Shown one piece after another: positions 1-9,391 of a stretch of 33,512 nucleotides of DNA; positions within the stretch are counted from its first letter, which is position 1, and every line of letters begins with the position of its first letter. The notes under the pieces were generated by a model. The model saw only the letters and a list, made by a program, of their open reading frames with translations. It had not been told where the DNA came from and did not search any database. The translations under genes and the position numbers were made by a program. Source of the DNA: Facklamia sp050409585 (GTDB lineage: Bacteria; Bacillota; Bacilli; Lactobacillales; Aerococcaceae); assembly GCF_050409585.1 (NCBI RefSeq), contig NZ_JBNUPE010000016.1, positions 1 through 33,512 on the forward strand, written 5' to 3'.

Positions 1-37
1 AAAGTAAAAAATAGAGTTGAGGCCTTCGGCCATCAAC
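1..37 (-). terminator. Hairpin terminator reading leftward
   Basis: The arms GTTGAGGCC (16-24) and GGCCATCAAC (28-37) pair around a TTC loop with one mismatch. On the minus strand the hairpin is followed by a T-rich run, as in an intrinsic terminator. It sits at the edge of the transposase remnant and may belong to the insertion sequence or to a leftward gene outside the window. Confidence 0.5.
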
Positions 38-61
38 CCTATAAATTATAGAACCAAAATT

Positions 62-1010
62 GATCGCCCTATAAATTTTTCATTCAACTATGCTTTAGTA
101 GAAGATGTCTATTGTTTGGATAGTGGACGTCCAAGTTTTGATCCGATTACGCTTATCAAAATCTCATCATTCAACATCTCTAAGGTATTCTAAGCATGCG
201 CCAAACCATTCAAGAAATTCAAGTGAATGTTGCTTATCGCTGGTTCTTAGGATTATCTCTCACGGATTCAGTGCCCCATTTTTCAACCTTTGGAAAGAAT
301 TACAAGTGGCGTTTTGAAGGAACAAGTATCGCCCAACAGATTTTTAGCCAGATACTCACGCAGTGTTTGGAGGCAGGAGTAGTCGATACCCAAGCAGTTT
401 TTATGGATGTACTCACGTCAAAGCTTGTGCGAATGGCCGGAAATATACCAACGAAGAAGTGCCGGTACAAGCCAAATGGTTGGCAGATGAAATGCTGGAA
501 GCTGTTCAAGCAGATCGGATGATTCATAGAAAAAAGTCGCTAAAAAACACAAAAAAGGAGACCTTAACAAAGTCCCAAACAATCAGTCCCAATGATCCGG
601 AGGTAGGGTGGTTTCATAAAGGGGACCATGGCCAAGTTTTTGCCTATACTATTCAAACAGCTTGCGATCGCAAGGGGATGGGTATTAGCTTATAGTGTCC
701 ATTCAGGAAACACCTACGATACACTGGCTTTCCCCTTCTTATTTGAAAAAATCCCTTCTTTTAATCCGACTTATTTAATAGCAGATGCAGGGTACACAAC
801 GCCTATCAATGCACATTTTCTATAAAAATATGAAAATACATTGGTGTTCCTTATACGCGACCAAGACGCAAACTAAAAATAGAGATGTTGCTTATGACGC
901 GTACTATAATTGTTATTTAGATATAAATTGCAAATACAACTTAGCCACCTAGTACAAAGGAGTCCTCGCCCATGAGAAGTGTGAGTTCAATGATCCGTGT
1001 AGTTGTTTAA
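62..1010 (+). pseudogene. IS1182-family transposase remnant, shredded by frameshifts and stops
   Basis: Pieces of one DDE transposase can be read in order but in changing frames. An N-terminal piece at 62-193 includes LVEDVYCLDSGRPSFDP. A piece at 196-410 includes NVAYRWFLGL and VPHFSTFGKNY. A piece around 405-690 includes THVKACANGRKYTNEE. A piece at 690-825 includes HSGNTYDTLAF and ADAGYTTP. A last trace at 890-960 includes YDAYYNCYLD. These blocks and their order match IS1182-type transposases (inference from family knowledge). At least three frame changes and several stops show that it is dead. No clear terminal inverted repeats were found. This and the IS30-type remnant downstream mark the segment as an old landing zone for mobile DNA. 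Confidence 0.8.
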
Positions 1011-1018
1011 TCTTTCTG

Positions 1019-1125
1019 TGAGGGTTTGATAAGGAGCTGAGCCATGGTAGCCTGATGGGCTGAGCGGTTTATCTGGCGTTTACGCTAGGAAACCATGGCG
1101 AAGGAGGCTCCTTGTCAAGCCCTCA
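1019..1125. repeat. Large imperfect foldback with nested hairpins
   Basis: The left arm at 1019-1049 pairs with the right arm at 1091-1125. GTGAGGG pairs with CCCTCAC, AAGGAGC with GCTCCTT, and GCCATGGT with ACCATGGC. The 41-base centre holds two further hairpins, AGCC..GGCT (1050-1062) and GCGTTTACGC (1076-1085), so a single strand would fold like a cloverleaf. It ends three bases before the stop of the leftward transposase gene. It could be the end of that insertion sequence, a terminator, or an independent MITE-like element. Confidence 0.6.
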
Positions 1126-1127
1126 CG

Positions 1128-1928
1128 TCAAGCTGTTTTCTGTTCATTCTTCCACGCCTTAACAAACACTTCGTGAGCCGTGGCGTAACCTAATAGCTTC
1201 CGAGGCCTGTCATTCATCCATTGTTGAATGCGATCAATATCTACCTGTGTATACCTAGCTAAAGACTCCCCTTTTGGTATATAGCGTCGAACGAGACGGT
1301 GTGGGTTTTCACTGGTGCCACGCTCCCAAGATGAGTAAGGGTGAGCGAAGTAGACCTCAGCTACAGAGGAGACGGCTTTTATGAGTGAACTGAACTCTGA
1401 ACCGTTATTACTTGTAAGAGTCTTAAAGAGTCGCTCAGCTTTATCTCCTAGGGAGTTCATGAGTTGGGTGATCGCTTGATGAACGGCCTGACTGGTCTGA
1501 TTCTTAATCAAAATAAGCCACTCAAAGCGTGAGTGACGCTCAACTAACGTCAATAAGGCAGGGTCCTCTTCACCATGCGGACCACCCACAGTATCGATTT
1601 CCCAGTGTCCCCATTCCTCACGGTCTTCCACTTTCTGGGGGCGTTCTTCAACCGATTTGCCCAGGATTTTGCGGCGTCTGGGTCCATGTTCAAAAACCTT
1701 GCGAGATTCTGGATAATGGCTTCGAAGATGCTTTTCAATACACCGTAGTGGGTAAAAGTCACAATCGTTAAATAGAACTAAACTTTTGGAACGATTGAAC
1801 CAAGAAGTGCGCCGAAGAGAAAAAATTATTCGCATTTTCCCTAATTGTGCGTCAGCAAATCGATTAATTGGTGCCGTCCTGATGGACACGTATGACGAAT
1901 GGCTCAGTTCCTCAAGAAAGTATATCAA
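1128..1928 (-). pseudogene. IS30-family transposase, inactivated
   Basis: The C-terminal two thirds is a clear IS30-type DDE integrase core: GHWEIDTVGG with the first catalytic Asp, the block SSWERGTSEN carrying the Glu, and RRYIPKGE and RPRKLLGY near the end. The second catalytic Asp is lost: the usual TSDNGSEF reads TSNNGSEF because the codon is AAT. The first 90 or so residues do not resemble the helix-turn-helix region of the family, and no good ribosome site precedes the first ATG, so the 5' part is probably frameshifted or replaced. Length is 266 residues against about 310-350 for the family. I consider it non-functional. It may have cut off the start of the unknown gene to its right. 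Confidence 0.75.
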
Positions 1929-1980
1929 ATTTAATCAGTAAGTGAGCGTAGAAATATTGTAGAGTATTTTACACAAGATT

Positions 1981-2391
1981 TTGGACTTGACTAGTTGGAA
2001 GGAAACTTCAAATAAAATACAAAGTTTAATAGATATATTTAATATTAAAGAATTAAACAAAGGGCTTGTAATTACATTTTATCTCTCAGCTGCTAAAAGG
2101 TATTTAGAAGATCATGATATTGAAAATGGTTCGGAGTATGCAGAGCGAGTTTTAAATGAGTTAATTTTAATGAAGGAGAAAGACTTTGTATTAAAGGGAG
2201 ATGATTATTTTAATCTCGTTGATGATTGGATGGATCAAAATATTATTGTAGGTAAGAAGGCTAATAGAAGTGATAAAATGATTGTACAATCTGTTCTTAA
2301 TATTTTTTCTAATGACGAAATATTTGAGCAAATTAGAAAAAATAGTAATTTAAAGGATTTACACGAAAAGCTAAAAAAGAAATACGAATGA
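1981..2391 (+). CDS. Unknown protein, probably 5'-truncated
   Basis: I do not recognise this 136-residue, charged, helix-rich protein (LNELILMKEKDFV, DDYFNLVDDWMDQ, KDLHEKLKKKYE at the C-terminus). It has no signal peptide or membrane segment. The reading frame is open from 1963, just after a TAG, and the only early start is TTG at 1981, without a convincing ribosome site. It begins about 50 bases right of the IS30-type remnant. I therefore infer that the insertion sequence removed its natural start and that this is the tail of a longer gene. It could be an immunity or defence protein, but nothing in the sequence shows that. Confidence 0.4.
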   Translation: MDLTSWKETSNKIQSLIDIFNIKELNKGLVITFYLSAAKRYLEDHDIENGSEYAERVLNELILMKEKDFVLKGDDYFNLVDDWMDQNIIVGKKANRSDKMIVQSVLNIFSNDEIFEQIRKNSNLKDLHEKLKKKYE

Positions 2392-2570
2392 GAATATAAG
2401 AAAAATTAGGACTTAGGACGATAGAAATATACTGGCCCCTAAACTCGAACAATAATTAGAAACACTTTGCGGAGAAAATGGTGAGAATCTATCAATTAGT
2501 CAAAATAAAGATTATCTATTGATCGAGCACTCATTCGAAAACGACCTATTTTATTATTGACTCTTAAAAC

Positions 2571-2602
2571 AAAATATCATAGTAGTAATATTATGATATT
2601 TT
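2571..2602. repeat. AT-rich hairpin in the gap before the two-component operon
   Basis: AAAATATCATA (2571-2581) pairs with TATGATATTTT (2592-2602) around a ten-base loop. It lies in the 2392-2752 gap, where no gene can be supported. It could end transcription of the gene at 1981-2391 or be an operator for the response-regulator operon. Confidence 0.35.
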
Positions 2603-2632
2603 AAAAAACAAATATGAAAAACTATATCAAAT

Positions 2633-2680
2633 AGCCCTAAAAGTGTGTTTATTAACTTACACTTTTGAGGGTTATTTCAT
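2633..2680 (+). terminator. Intrinsic terminator upstream of the two-component operon
   Basis: CCCT and AAAGTGT (2635-2646) pair with ACACTTT and AGGG (2659-2671), followed by a T-rich stretch. It isolates the downstream operon from the decayed region to its left. Confidence 0.55.
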
Positions 2681-2752
2681 TCTAAAAAGATAGGGTGTCT
2701 TTATGATTTATAATTTGTATAATTATTTATGAAAAGATGGGGGGATTTAGCA

Positions 2753-3403
2753 GTGAATAAAGTCTTGATTATTGAAGACAATATAGAAATAGCAAATCAA
2801 ATTCAAAATTATATACTGAGCCATGATTATCTTGCAGACATCGCTCATTCCTATTATGAAGCTTTAGAAAAAATAAATATTACTTATGATGTTGCTTTAT
2901 TAGATATCAACTTACCAGACAAAGAGGGGCATCATTTAATTGAACAGTTAAAAGTTAAAGATATTCGTGTCATTATTACAAGTGTGAAGAATGATGAGGA
3001 TTTTATTATACGATCGCTAGATAGTGGGGCGGATGATTACTTGATTAAGCCTTTTTCTTTAGCGATACTTCGGGCAAGACTGGATGCCGTTTTAAGAACG
3101 ATTCCTTTGACGGAAAATAAAACTTTAGCATACAAAGACATTGAAATTGACCTTACAAGATCGCAAGTTCATTATCATCACCAGTCCGTTAATCTAACAG
3201 CGCTTGAATACGAGATTCTTCTATTGTTTTTGAAAAATCCACATAGGGTTTATACAAGAAGTCATCTGATGCAAATGTTTTGGGAGGATAGGGATAAATA
3301 CGTTAATGACAATACATTGACATCGACCATTAAGAGAATCAGAGAAAAGCTTGATAAGGATGTAATTACTACAATTAGAGGCATAGGATATAGGATGGAT
3401 TAA
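2753..3403 (+). CDS. OmpR-family response regulator
   Basis: This is a two-domain DNA-binding response regulator of 216 residues. The receiver domain (1-115) shows the acidic pair E8-D9 in VLIIEDN, the phospho-accepting Asp51 in ALLDINLPD, and the Lys in DYLIKPF. The winged-helix domain (130-216) shows LTALEYEILLLFLKNP, YVNDNTLTSTIKRIREKL and the C-terminal IRGIGYRM typical of OmpR/PhoB. I chose the GTG at 2753 because a GGGGGG ribosome site ends eight bases upstream; the earlier ATG at 2729 has none. Its TAA touches the ATG of the kinase gene. With the ABC genes that follow, it probably switches on the transporter in response to a peptide or cell-envelope stress. Confidence 0.9.
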   Translation: MNKVLIIEDNIEIANQIQNYILSHDYLADIAHSYYEALEKINITYDVALLDINLPDKEGHHLIEQLKVKDIRVIITSVKNDEDFIIRSLDSGADDYLIKPFSLAILRARLDAVLRTIPLTENKTLAYKDIEIDLTRSQVHYHHQSVNLTALEYEILLLFLKNPHRVYTRSHLMQMFWEDRDKYVNDNTLTSTIKRIREKLDKDVITTIRGIGYRMD

Positions 3404-4264
3404 ATGATATATATACTTTGGATTTTCAGTCTACTAGGCTTATATTATTGGCTTGAATATAGAAAGAAGCAAAGAATCAATGAATTGCTTCAATTAATCG
3501 AAAATATGAACAAAAAAAATTATACCATGCCTATGAAGCAAGATGATTTTTCGATGTTAGAAGATGGTCTATACAAATTATTTATTGCTTTGGTGGAAGC
3601 TCGGGAACAGACTGTCGATAACGCTCAAAGGCAGATAGAATACCTTGAAGATATTGCCCATCAAATTAAAACACCTATAACAAGTATGCAGTTTTCTTTG
3701 GAAACCATAGAAGTCCAAGAAGCCAGTAAGTCGGAACTTTTAATTTTAAAAAGACAATTGTTAAGACTGAATACACTTTCAGATATTTTATTAAAGCTTT
3801 CGAGTCTTGATGCAAAAGAAGACCCCATGAAAAAAGAGACCATAAATTTAGCAGAATTAGTGGAATATGCTTCAGAAACAGTTGATTTTAGAAGGAATGT
3901 TCATTTTGAAGTGAGTGATTCTCTCGAAACTCTCTTTATAGAGGGTGATTTTTACTGGCTGGCTGAAGCCGTGACGAATATTTTAAAAAATGCCTATAAT
4001 CGTCCCCTATGTAATCATATAAAGATTGATTCAAGGAGAAATCCTTTATTTACCTCGCTTACTATTCAAGATAATGGCGGTGGGATAGCTAGAGAGAACT
4101 TGAAAAAAATCTTTAGAAGATTTTATAAGACCCCTGATTCCAATGGGTTTGGAATTGGATTGGCCATGGCTAAGAGTATCGTTGAAAAGAATAAAGGAGA
4201 AATAAATGTCTCAAATGTTGAGAATGGGGCAAAATTTGAAATTAAATTCTATAATGTCACCTAA
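3404..4264 (+). CDS. Sensor histidine kinase with almost no sensor domain
   Basis: This is a 286-residue kinase with one short N-terminal membrane segment (about 2-18) and no extracellular domain. A linker leads to the phospho-accepting His86 in DIAHQIKTPI, followed by the ATPase domain: N box NILKNAYN, G1 box DNGGGIA, F box RRFYKT and G2 box GFGIGLAMA. The gene starts on the base after the regulator stop, so the two are translated together. Kinases of this shape beside ABC transporters usually read the state of the transporter rather than a ligand directly (established for BceS/BceAB-type modules). I infer the same here from the gene order and the missing sensor. Confidence 0.9.
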   Translation: MIYILWIFSLLGLYYWLEYRKKQRINELLQLIENMNKKNYTMPMKQDDFSMLEDGLYKLFIALVEAREQTVDNAQRQIEYLEDIAHQIKTPITSMQFSLETIEVQEASKSELLILKRQLLRLNTLSDILLKLSSLDAKEDPMKKETINLAELVEYASETVDFRRNVHFEVSDSLETLFIEGDFYWLAEAVTNILKNAYNRPLCNHIKIDSRRNPLFTSLTIQDNGGGIARENLKKIFRRFYKTPDSNGFGIGLAMAKSIVEKNKGEINVSNVENGAKFEIKFYNVT

Positions 4265-4314
4265 TTATCACATTGCCAGACTATTATTAATTTACTAACT
4301 AATAGGAGGCTATT

Positions 4315-4995
4315 ATGGAGATCTTAAAAGTAGAAAACTTGAAAAAAGAATACGGAAATGGAGATAATCTTGTTCAAGCTTTAAAAGGGGTCAATCTAAC
4401 CATTGACAAAGGAGAATTTGTGGCGATAGTTGGTCCTAGTGGTTCAGGCAAGTCTACTTTACTCCATATTGTGGGTGGCGTCGATTTTCCAAGTGAGGGC
4501 AAAGTTTATATAGAGGGAAATGATATCGCTAATTACAGCGCGAAAGAATTAGCCTTGTTCAGACGGAGAAAAGTTGGTTTAATCTATCAGTTTTATAATC
4601 TCATACCCAATATTTCAGTCAGACATAATATAGAACTCCCCTTAAAATTAGACGGAAAAGCAATTGACAAGGGGGGGTTTAAGGATATAGTTCAAAAATT
4701 GGGGATTGAAAATAAGTTAGACAGTTTCCCTAGTGAGCTCTCAGGTGGCCAGCAACAAAGAGTGGCTATTGCTAGAAGCTTAATTTATAAACCTTCGATT
4801 ATACTTGCAGATGAACCAACAGGTAATTTAGACCGTAAAAATTCGCAAGAGATTATCGATATTTTAAAATTCTTTAACAAAAGTTTAAAACAAACGATCA
4901 TAGTCATTACCCATGATGAGGAAATCGCTCTTCAAACCAATAGAGTGATTACAGTTGTCGATGGTAAAATTGAGGGGGATGAGCGCAATGAATAA
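4315..4995 (+). CDS. ABC transporter ATPase, MacB/SalX type
   Basis: This is a 226-residue nucleotide-binding subunit with Walker A GPSGSGKS (40-47), Q loop IYQFYNLIP, signature LSGGQQQR (142-149), Walker B IILADEPTGNLD (162-173) and switch His200 in VITHD. This subfamily works with FtsX-type permeases (MacB, LolD, BceA, SalX). It has a good ribosome site (AGGAGG) eight bases before the ATG. Its last eight bases overlap the start of the permease gene, which implies translational coupling. Substrate is unknown; antimicrobial peptides or lantibiotics are the usual clients of such modules beside a two-component system. Confidence 0.92.
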   Translation: MEILKVENLKKEYGNGDNLVQALKGVNLTIDKGEFVAIVGPSGSGKSTLLHIVGGVDFPSEGKVYIEGNDIANYSAKELALFRRRKVGLIYQFYNLIPNISVRHNIELPLKLDGKAIDKGGFKDIVQKLGIENKLDSFPSELSGGQQQRVAIARSLIYKPSIILADEPTGNLDRKNSQEIIDILKFFNKSLKQTIIVITHDEEIALQTNRVITVVDGKIEGDERNE

Positions 4996-7420
4996 AAGAA
5001 ATTTCCCTATTTTTATTTCGCTGTTTATTGTGAGTCTATTTTTTTCGGTGGTCATCTATTATGGCTACAACAATCTCTTAATTCATTATAAGTCTACTAT
5101 GGCTCAGAATTACGCAGATGCTGTGATTAAACAAGAATTAAACAGTCAAGAAATTAAGCAACTTCAATCGATAGAAACAGTAAAATTAGCTGGTGGAACA
5201 TCAGTTCAACCAGATTCAGGCTTATATGAAAAGGATATTTTAGCTATCAATTATCAAGATGAATCAATCAATCAAATGCGAAGCTATTCAGAGATGATTG
5301 AAGGACACTTTCCTGAAAATGATTCACAAATAGTCCTTTCCAAATCCTTTATTGATAAGCATCAGCTTAAATTAGGGAATAGACTATCAATTAAACTGGG
5401 TAGTCGAGTGGTTAATCAAAAAGAAGTAGGTCCGTTAAGTACGGTAACTAATGAAGAAACATTTAATGTAATAAATACTAAAGAGTATGAAATCGTAGGT
5501 GTTTATGAAGATGTCTATAATAAATATAGTAAAATTACCTATGCATTGACCTATGCCATTAGTGATCAACCACTGCAAGCTTCAATTAAATTTGATTCTT
5601 TTGAAGAGGCTTATAAAAATAGAGAGACTCTACAAGAACAAATGAGTCAAACATTAGATCGCACTCTAGATTTAGAGTTTAATGAAAGACTGATTGCATA
5701 TTTCGGGGTTGAAAATGATCCGATACAACAATTTATGTCAAAAGCTATGATCATTTTTTCCTTAATTGTCTGTTTAGCTCTATTTATCTTTTTCATCAAA
5801 AATATATTCTGGGTATGGGGACTTAGAAAAATAAAAGAGCTTTCAGTGTATAAGTCGATTGGAACTACCAATTTACAAATATATAAGCTGTTAGTGAAGG
5901 AAGCTATTTGGCTATCTATCATCCCAATTTTAATTGGGCATTTCCTGGGATTTGCAATCTTATCTGATTTATTTATTAATATTCAAAAAGCACAAGAAGT
6001 GACAAAAATAGAATTAATCCAAATTAATCCTCTTTTAAGTCTGGTCATCTTATTGATTACTTTTTCAGTGGTCTTATTTGCAGTCATAACTCCAACAAGA
6101 AAAATCACTCAAATCAGTATTATTGACGGAATAAAGGGCAATATTAGCTTGGGTAAAACAAGTAAAAAAAAAGCTGATAATCTTTGGCAAGAGCTAAGAT
6201 TGAATAACCTAGCAAGTATAAAATCGCAGACATATATTTCAGCTATAGGTATTATAATCATTTCTTTATTCCTTTTGGTTGTGTCAATTTCGCGTTATTA
6301 TACTAATTTTGGCTACTTTGATGAAGGGTATAATATTATCGTTGATTATTATAGTAAAGATAATGAAATTCCTGTAGTCTTAAAAGATATCTTAAAAGAA
6401 ATACCGCATAATAAAGGGTATATTTCGAAAGCGAAGTACTTATCTATTGAAAATAATTTAGCCTTATCCAACCAGGCAGAGGAAGTTGGTTTAGGCAAAA
6501 AACTAAAACAAGAACTAGAAAAAATGGAATCAGATTATCTTGAAGGCTTCTTGATTGCTTTAGAAGAAAAAGATTTAAAAAAGATGGGAGGAGAGAAGGG
6601 GCAATTCATTTTAGACAATCGGGTTCAAGAGGATCCTCAAACACCAATTGCCAAGGCAAAAAAAATCCCTTATTTCAAAAATGTTGAAAAAATGGATATA
6701 TTCATTGGTGAAAACTATCGGTCAAAAATTAAAATCGCTACCACCATTAATGATCCTGGTATGTATGAGTCGCGGACGCTGCCATTTCAAGTTAAGCTTT
6801 ATACTGATTTTGCTAATTATCATCGCTTGATGGAGGATGCTAATTCGGAAGTCGCTCGCTATCCCTATAAATTAAAAATAAATGTCGCTGAAGCAGAAGT
6901 GAATGATGTGAAGCATTATATTGAAGCGAAGATTAATCAGCAGGTAGCTTATGATGACCAATACGAGATAATCTCAGGAGAAGAAGTCAAAAAAAATCGA
7001 GCTCAGAGTCTAAACTCCTTAATAAAAATTATTGTGGCGATAGGTTTGATTATAGTTATCTTAAATTTAACCAATGGCTATTCATCCATTAATATGAGTT
7101 TAATGAATAGGAAAAAAGAAATTGGCATGGTTTATTCTTGTGGAATGGATTCAAAAGAATTAAAAAAACTCTATCTAAAGGAATTTTTCTTCGAACAAAT
7201 AAAATCGTTTATGCTTTCAATTTTTGTGACGCTTGGCGTTATGATTAGTATTTCATTGTTATCCTCCACTCTAAGTCTGGGGGTTCTGATTAATAACTAT
7301 TACTATTTACTATTTTTAGGATTTTCTTTGGTTATCTATCTAATTAATATACTGATCTATTACCTCTCATTAAAAAGAATTTTAGATAGACCCATTATTG
7401 ATTTAATTAGAACGATCTAA
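4988..7420 (+). CDS. ABC transporter permease, FtsX/MacB-like, 810 residues
   Basis: The protein has two repeats of the same plan. A first membrane segment lies near residues 7-30. An outside domain runs to about 255. Three segments follow at about 260-390. Another segment at about 425-450 precedes a second outside domain to about 680. Three segments end the protein (about 685-805). This two-fold FtsX layout fits lantibiotic or peptide ABC permeases such as SalY and Vex/MacB-like exporters. I chose the ATG at 4988 because GAGGGGG lies nine bases upstream; TTG 4955 and ATG 4979 are worse placed. It closes the operon of regulator, kinase, ATPase and permease, with a strong terminator right after it. 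Function in export, sensing or resistance is inferred from context. Confidence 0.85.
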   Translation: MNKRNFPIFISLFIVSLFFSVVIYYGYNNLLIHYKSTMAQNYADAVIKQELNSQEIKQLQSIETVKLAGGTSVQPDSGLYEKDILAINYQDESINQMRSYSEMIEGHFPENDSQIVLSKSFIDKHQLKLGNRLSIKLGSRVVNQKEVGPLSTVTNEETFNVINTKEYEIVGVYEDVYNKYSKITYALTYAISDQPLQASIKFDSFEEAYKNRETLQEQMSQTLDRTLDLEFNERLIAYFGVENDPIQQFMSKAMIIFSLIVCLALFIFFIKNIFWVWGLRKIKELSVYKSIGTTNLQIYKLLVKEAIWLSIIPILIGHFLGFAILSDLFINIQKAQEVTKIELIQINPLLSLVILLITFSVVLFAVITPTRKITQISIIDGIKGNISLGKTSKKKADNLWQELRLNNLASIKSQTYISAIGIIIISLFLLVVSISRYYTNFGYFDEGYNIIVDYYSKDNEIPVVLKDILKEIPHNKGYISKAKYLSIENNLALSNQAEEVGLGKKLKQELEKMESDYLEGFLIALEEKDLKKMGGEKGQFILDNRVQEDPQTPIAKAKKIPYFKNVEKMDIFIGENYRSKIKIATTINDPGMYESRTLPFQVKLYTDFANYHRLMEDANSEVARYPYKLKINVAEAEVNDVKHYIEAKINQQVAYDDQYEIISGEEVKKNRAQSLNSLIKIIVAIGLIIVILNLTNGYSSINMSLMNRKKEIGMVYSCGMDSKELKKLYLKEFFFEQIKSFMLSIFVTLGVMISISLLSSTLSLGVLINNYYYLLFLGFSLVIYLINILIYYLSLKRILDRPIIDLIRTI

Positions 7421-7432
7421 GTTTAACATTAT

Positions 7433-7479
7433 AAAGATGTGCTAGACATCCGCATGGTTTTCTAGCACATCTTTTATTT
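7433..7479 (+). terminator. Strong intrinsic terminator after the ABC operon
   Basis: AAAGATGTGCTAGA (7433-7446) pairs perfectly with TCTAGCACATCTTT (7460-7473), followed by TATTTTG. It ends the two-component/ABC operon. Confidence 0.85.
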
Positions 7480-7721
7480 TGTCTAAGAAGAGGGTAAAAA
7501 AACTGGAATAATAAAGGTTTAAAGAAGAAAAGTTTTCCGTAGAAATTGAGAAATTAACCTATTTTAATTAATTTTAAGTCTTTTAATTAAATTCAAATCT
7601 CCCTAAATAATTTAAGCGAATACAAACATTATCACTTTCTTATCACATTAGGACTCTATACTAGGTTTAAGTAATCAGTTGGATCATATAATAATTATAG
7701 ATGAAATGGGGTTTATTATTT

Positions 7722-8354
7722 ATGCTAGAGTCAGATTTACGCTCACGAGTAAAAAAGTATCGGAAAATAGTTCAGATAATTACCCTTGTCGGTTTAATTC
7801 TTTCAATGATTATTATATATTTTATTTTTTGTGGCACGTATTTTAAGCCTGAAAATCAAGGTGGAATGTTTTCCGTTCACCTTCGTCAATTAGGTTTTTG
7901 GGGGCCGCTCTTCTTCATTGGAGTCCAAATTTTTCAAGTAGTTATACCCATCATACCAGGTGGGATGACTTCAGTAGCAGGAAATTTTGTCTTTGGAACT
8001 TTAATTGGTTTTATTTATAATTATATAGGGATTACCATTGGATCGATTATTGCTTTCTTTCTGGCACGTAAGTACGGCAAATTTTTTATACTCTGCTTTA
8101 TTTCGGAAAAGTGTTATAAGAGATATATGGCTTGGACATCAAATGTTAATCGTTTTGCTTGGATATTAGGAACATTATTCTTCTTACCAGCCGCGCCTGA
8201 TGATATTCTATGTATGATTGCTGGGCTGACTTCTTTGTCTTTTAAAAAGTTTATTTTAATTTTTATCCCAACGAAAGCTGTTTCTACTTTTGTGTTTACT
8301 TGGCTAATGCATGAGGGAATCTTATATTCTATCGATTGGCTGACACACTTATAA
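7722..8354 (+). CDS. VTT-domain (TVP38/TMEM64, DedA-like) membrane protein
   Basis: This is an integral membrane protein of 210 residues with about five hydrophobic segments. The VTT signature lies in the middle: a re-entrant loop around VIPIIPGGMTSVAGNFVFG followed by GITIGSIIAFFLARKYG. A later segment carries FFLPAAPDDILCMIAGL, another family hallmark. Members of this superfamily act in membrane or lipid homeostasis, and several are lipid scramblases or flippases. I chose ATG 7722 because GGGG at 7708-7711 fits it; the in-frame ATG at 7701 has no ribosome site. A TATAAT box lies at 7687-7692. The 240 bases before it hold no other gene. Confidence 0.85.
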   Translation: MLESDLRSRVKKYRKIVQIITLVGLILSMIIIYFIFCGTYFKPENQGGMFSVHLRQLGFWGPLFFIGVQIFQVVIPIIPGGMTSVAGNFVFGTLIGFIYNYIGITIGSIIAFFLARKYGKFFILCFISEKCYKRYMAWTSNVNRFAWILGTLFFLPAAPDDILCMIAGLTSLSFKKFILIFIPTKAVSTFVFTWLMHEGILYSIDWLTHL

Positions 8355-8468
8355 AATTATATTAATTAAAACGGTAGAAGGAGAAAACGAGGTGAAAGTC
8401 TCTACTAATTTAATAAGATTTAGTTTAAAATCTAAATGATATACTTCCTGTAAAGAGGGTACTGAAAT

Positions 8469-9244
8469 ATGAAATTTCATGAATTTGGCGATCGAAAGTG
8501 TCCACATATATTATTGGTGCATGGTGGAGGTAATTCTTGGTGGAATTATCTTCGCCAAGCGCGTATGTTATCCGAAAACTACCATGTCATTTTACCAACC
8601 CTTGATGGTCATGGAGAAGAATATCAGAAAGATTATATCTCGACTGAAAATTCTGCACAGCAAATTATGGATTATATAAAAAATAATTGTGATGGAGAAT
8701 TGTATGCTGTAGGTGGTGTTTCTTTGGGTGGGCAAATTGTTATGGAGTTATTATCATTAGACAATGAAATAGCACAGAAAGCAATCATAGATGGAAGTCT
8801 TTGCATTCCTCAGCCAAAATTGGCAAGAGTTAGTACGATAATTGTAAAACTTTTTGGTAAACTTATGTTTAGTAAATTAGCTAGTAAAGTTCAACTTAGT
8901 TTAATGAAAAAATGTATCCAAATATGGCTTACCCAGCAGAACTAGAAAACTATTATATGGTAGATATGCCAAGACTTCCCATGAAAACATTAATCACAAT
9001 GTACCGAACATATATGGGAGGATATAAGCTAAAAAGGTCTATTATAGATAGTAAAGCACAGGTTTTATATATTTATGGTGAAAAAGAAATGCGCTGTGTC
9101 AAGGAATCAGCCAAGCTATTTCGAAAAATGCATCCTAATTGTACTCTATATGAAGCCAAAGGTTATAGTCATGGCTACCTATCGGCATATCTTCCTCTAG
9201 AGTGGATGGATCTGGTTCAACCATTTTTAGAAAATAATGTTTAA
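8469..9244 (+). pseudogene. Alpha/beta hydrolase split by one frameshift
   Basis: Two overlapping frames make one complete hydrolase of about 258 residues. The first frame gives the oxyanion region LLVHGGGNSWW and the nucleophile elbow GVSLG with Ser85. The second frame, from about 8912, gives the strand VLYIYGEKE with the acid region and the catalytic His in GYSHGYLSAYLP. The frame breaks inside an A6 run (about 8907-8912); one extra A would join MKK to MYPNMAYP and restore the protein. It is therefore a recent single-base deletion, a phase-variable tract or a sequencing error. A ribosome site GAGGG precedes the ATG. Substrate unknown. Confidence 0.8.
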
Positions 9245-9391
9245 TTTAGGAGAGAGATAAAATTCTTTAACAAATCCCTATTTGTAGAATAAACAAATTC
9301 ACAGACAAAGCTAAAGAGATAGCAATATCGTCTTTTTAACCTAATTAAAAAATAAAAAACGAATGAAATAAGAATTCCATTAATTAGTTAA

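Noticed and set aside
8392..8440. Tiny frame of 15 codons after AGAAGGAG, between the VTT gene and the hydrolase
   Set aside because: Too short and without neighbours or conservation to judge; it may be a leader peptide but nothing supports that.
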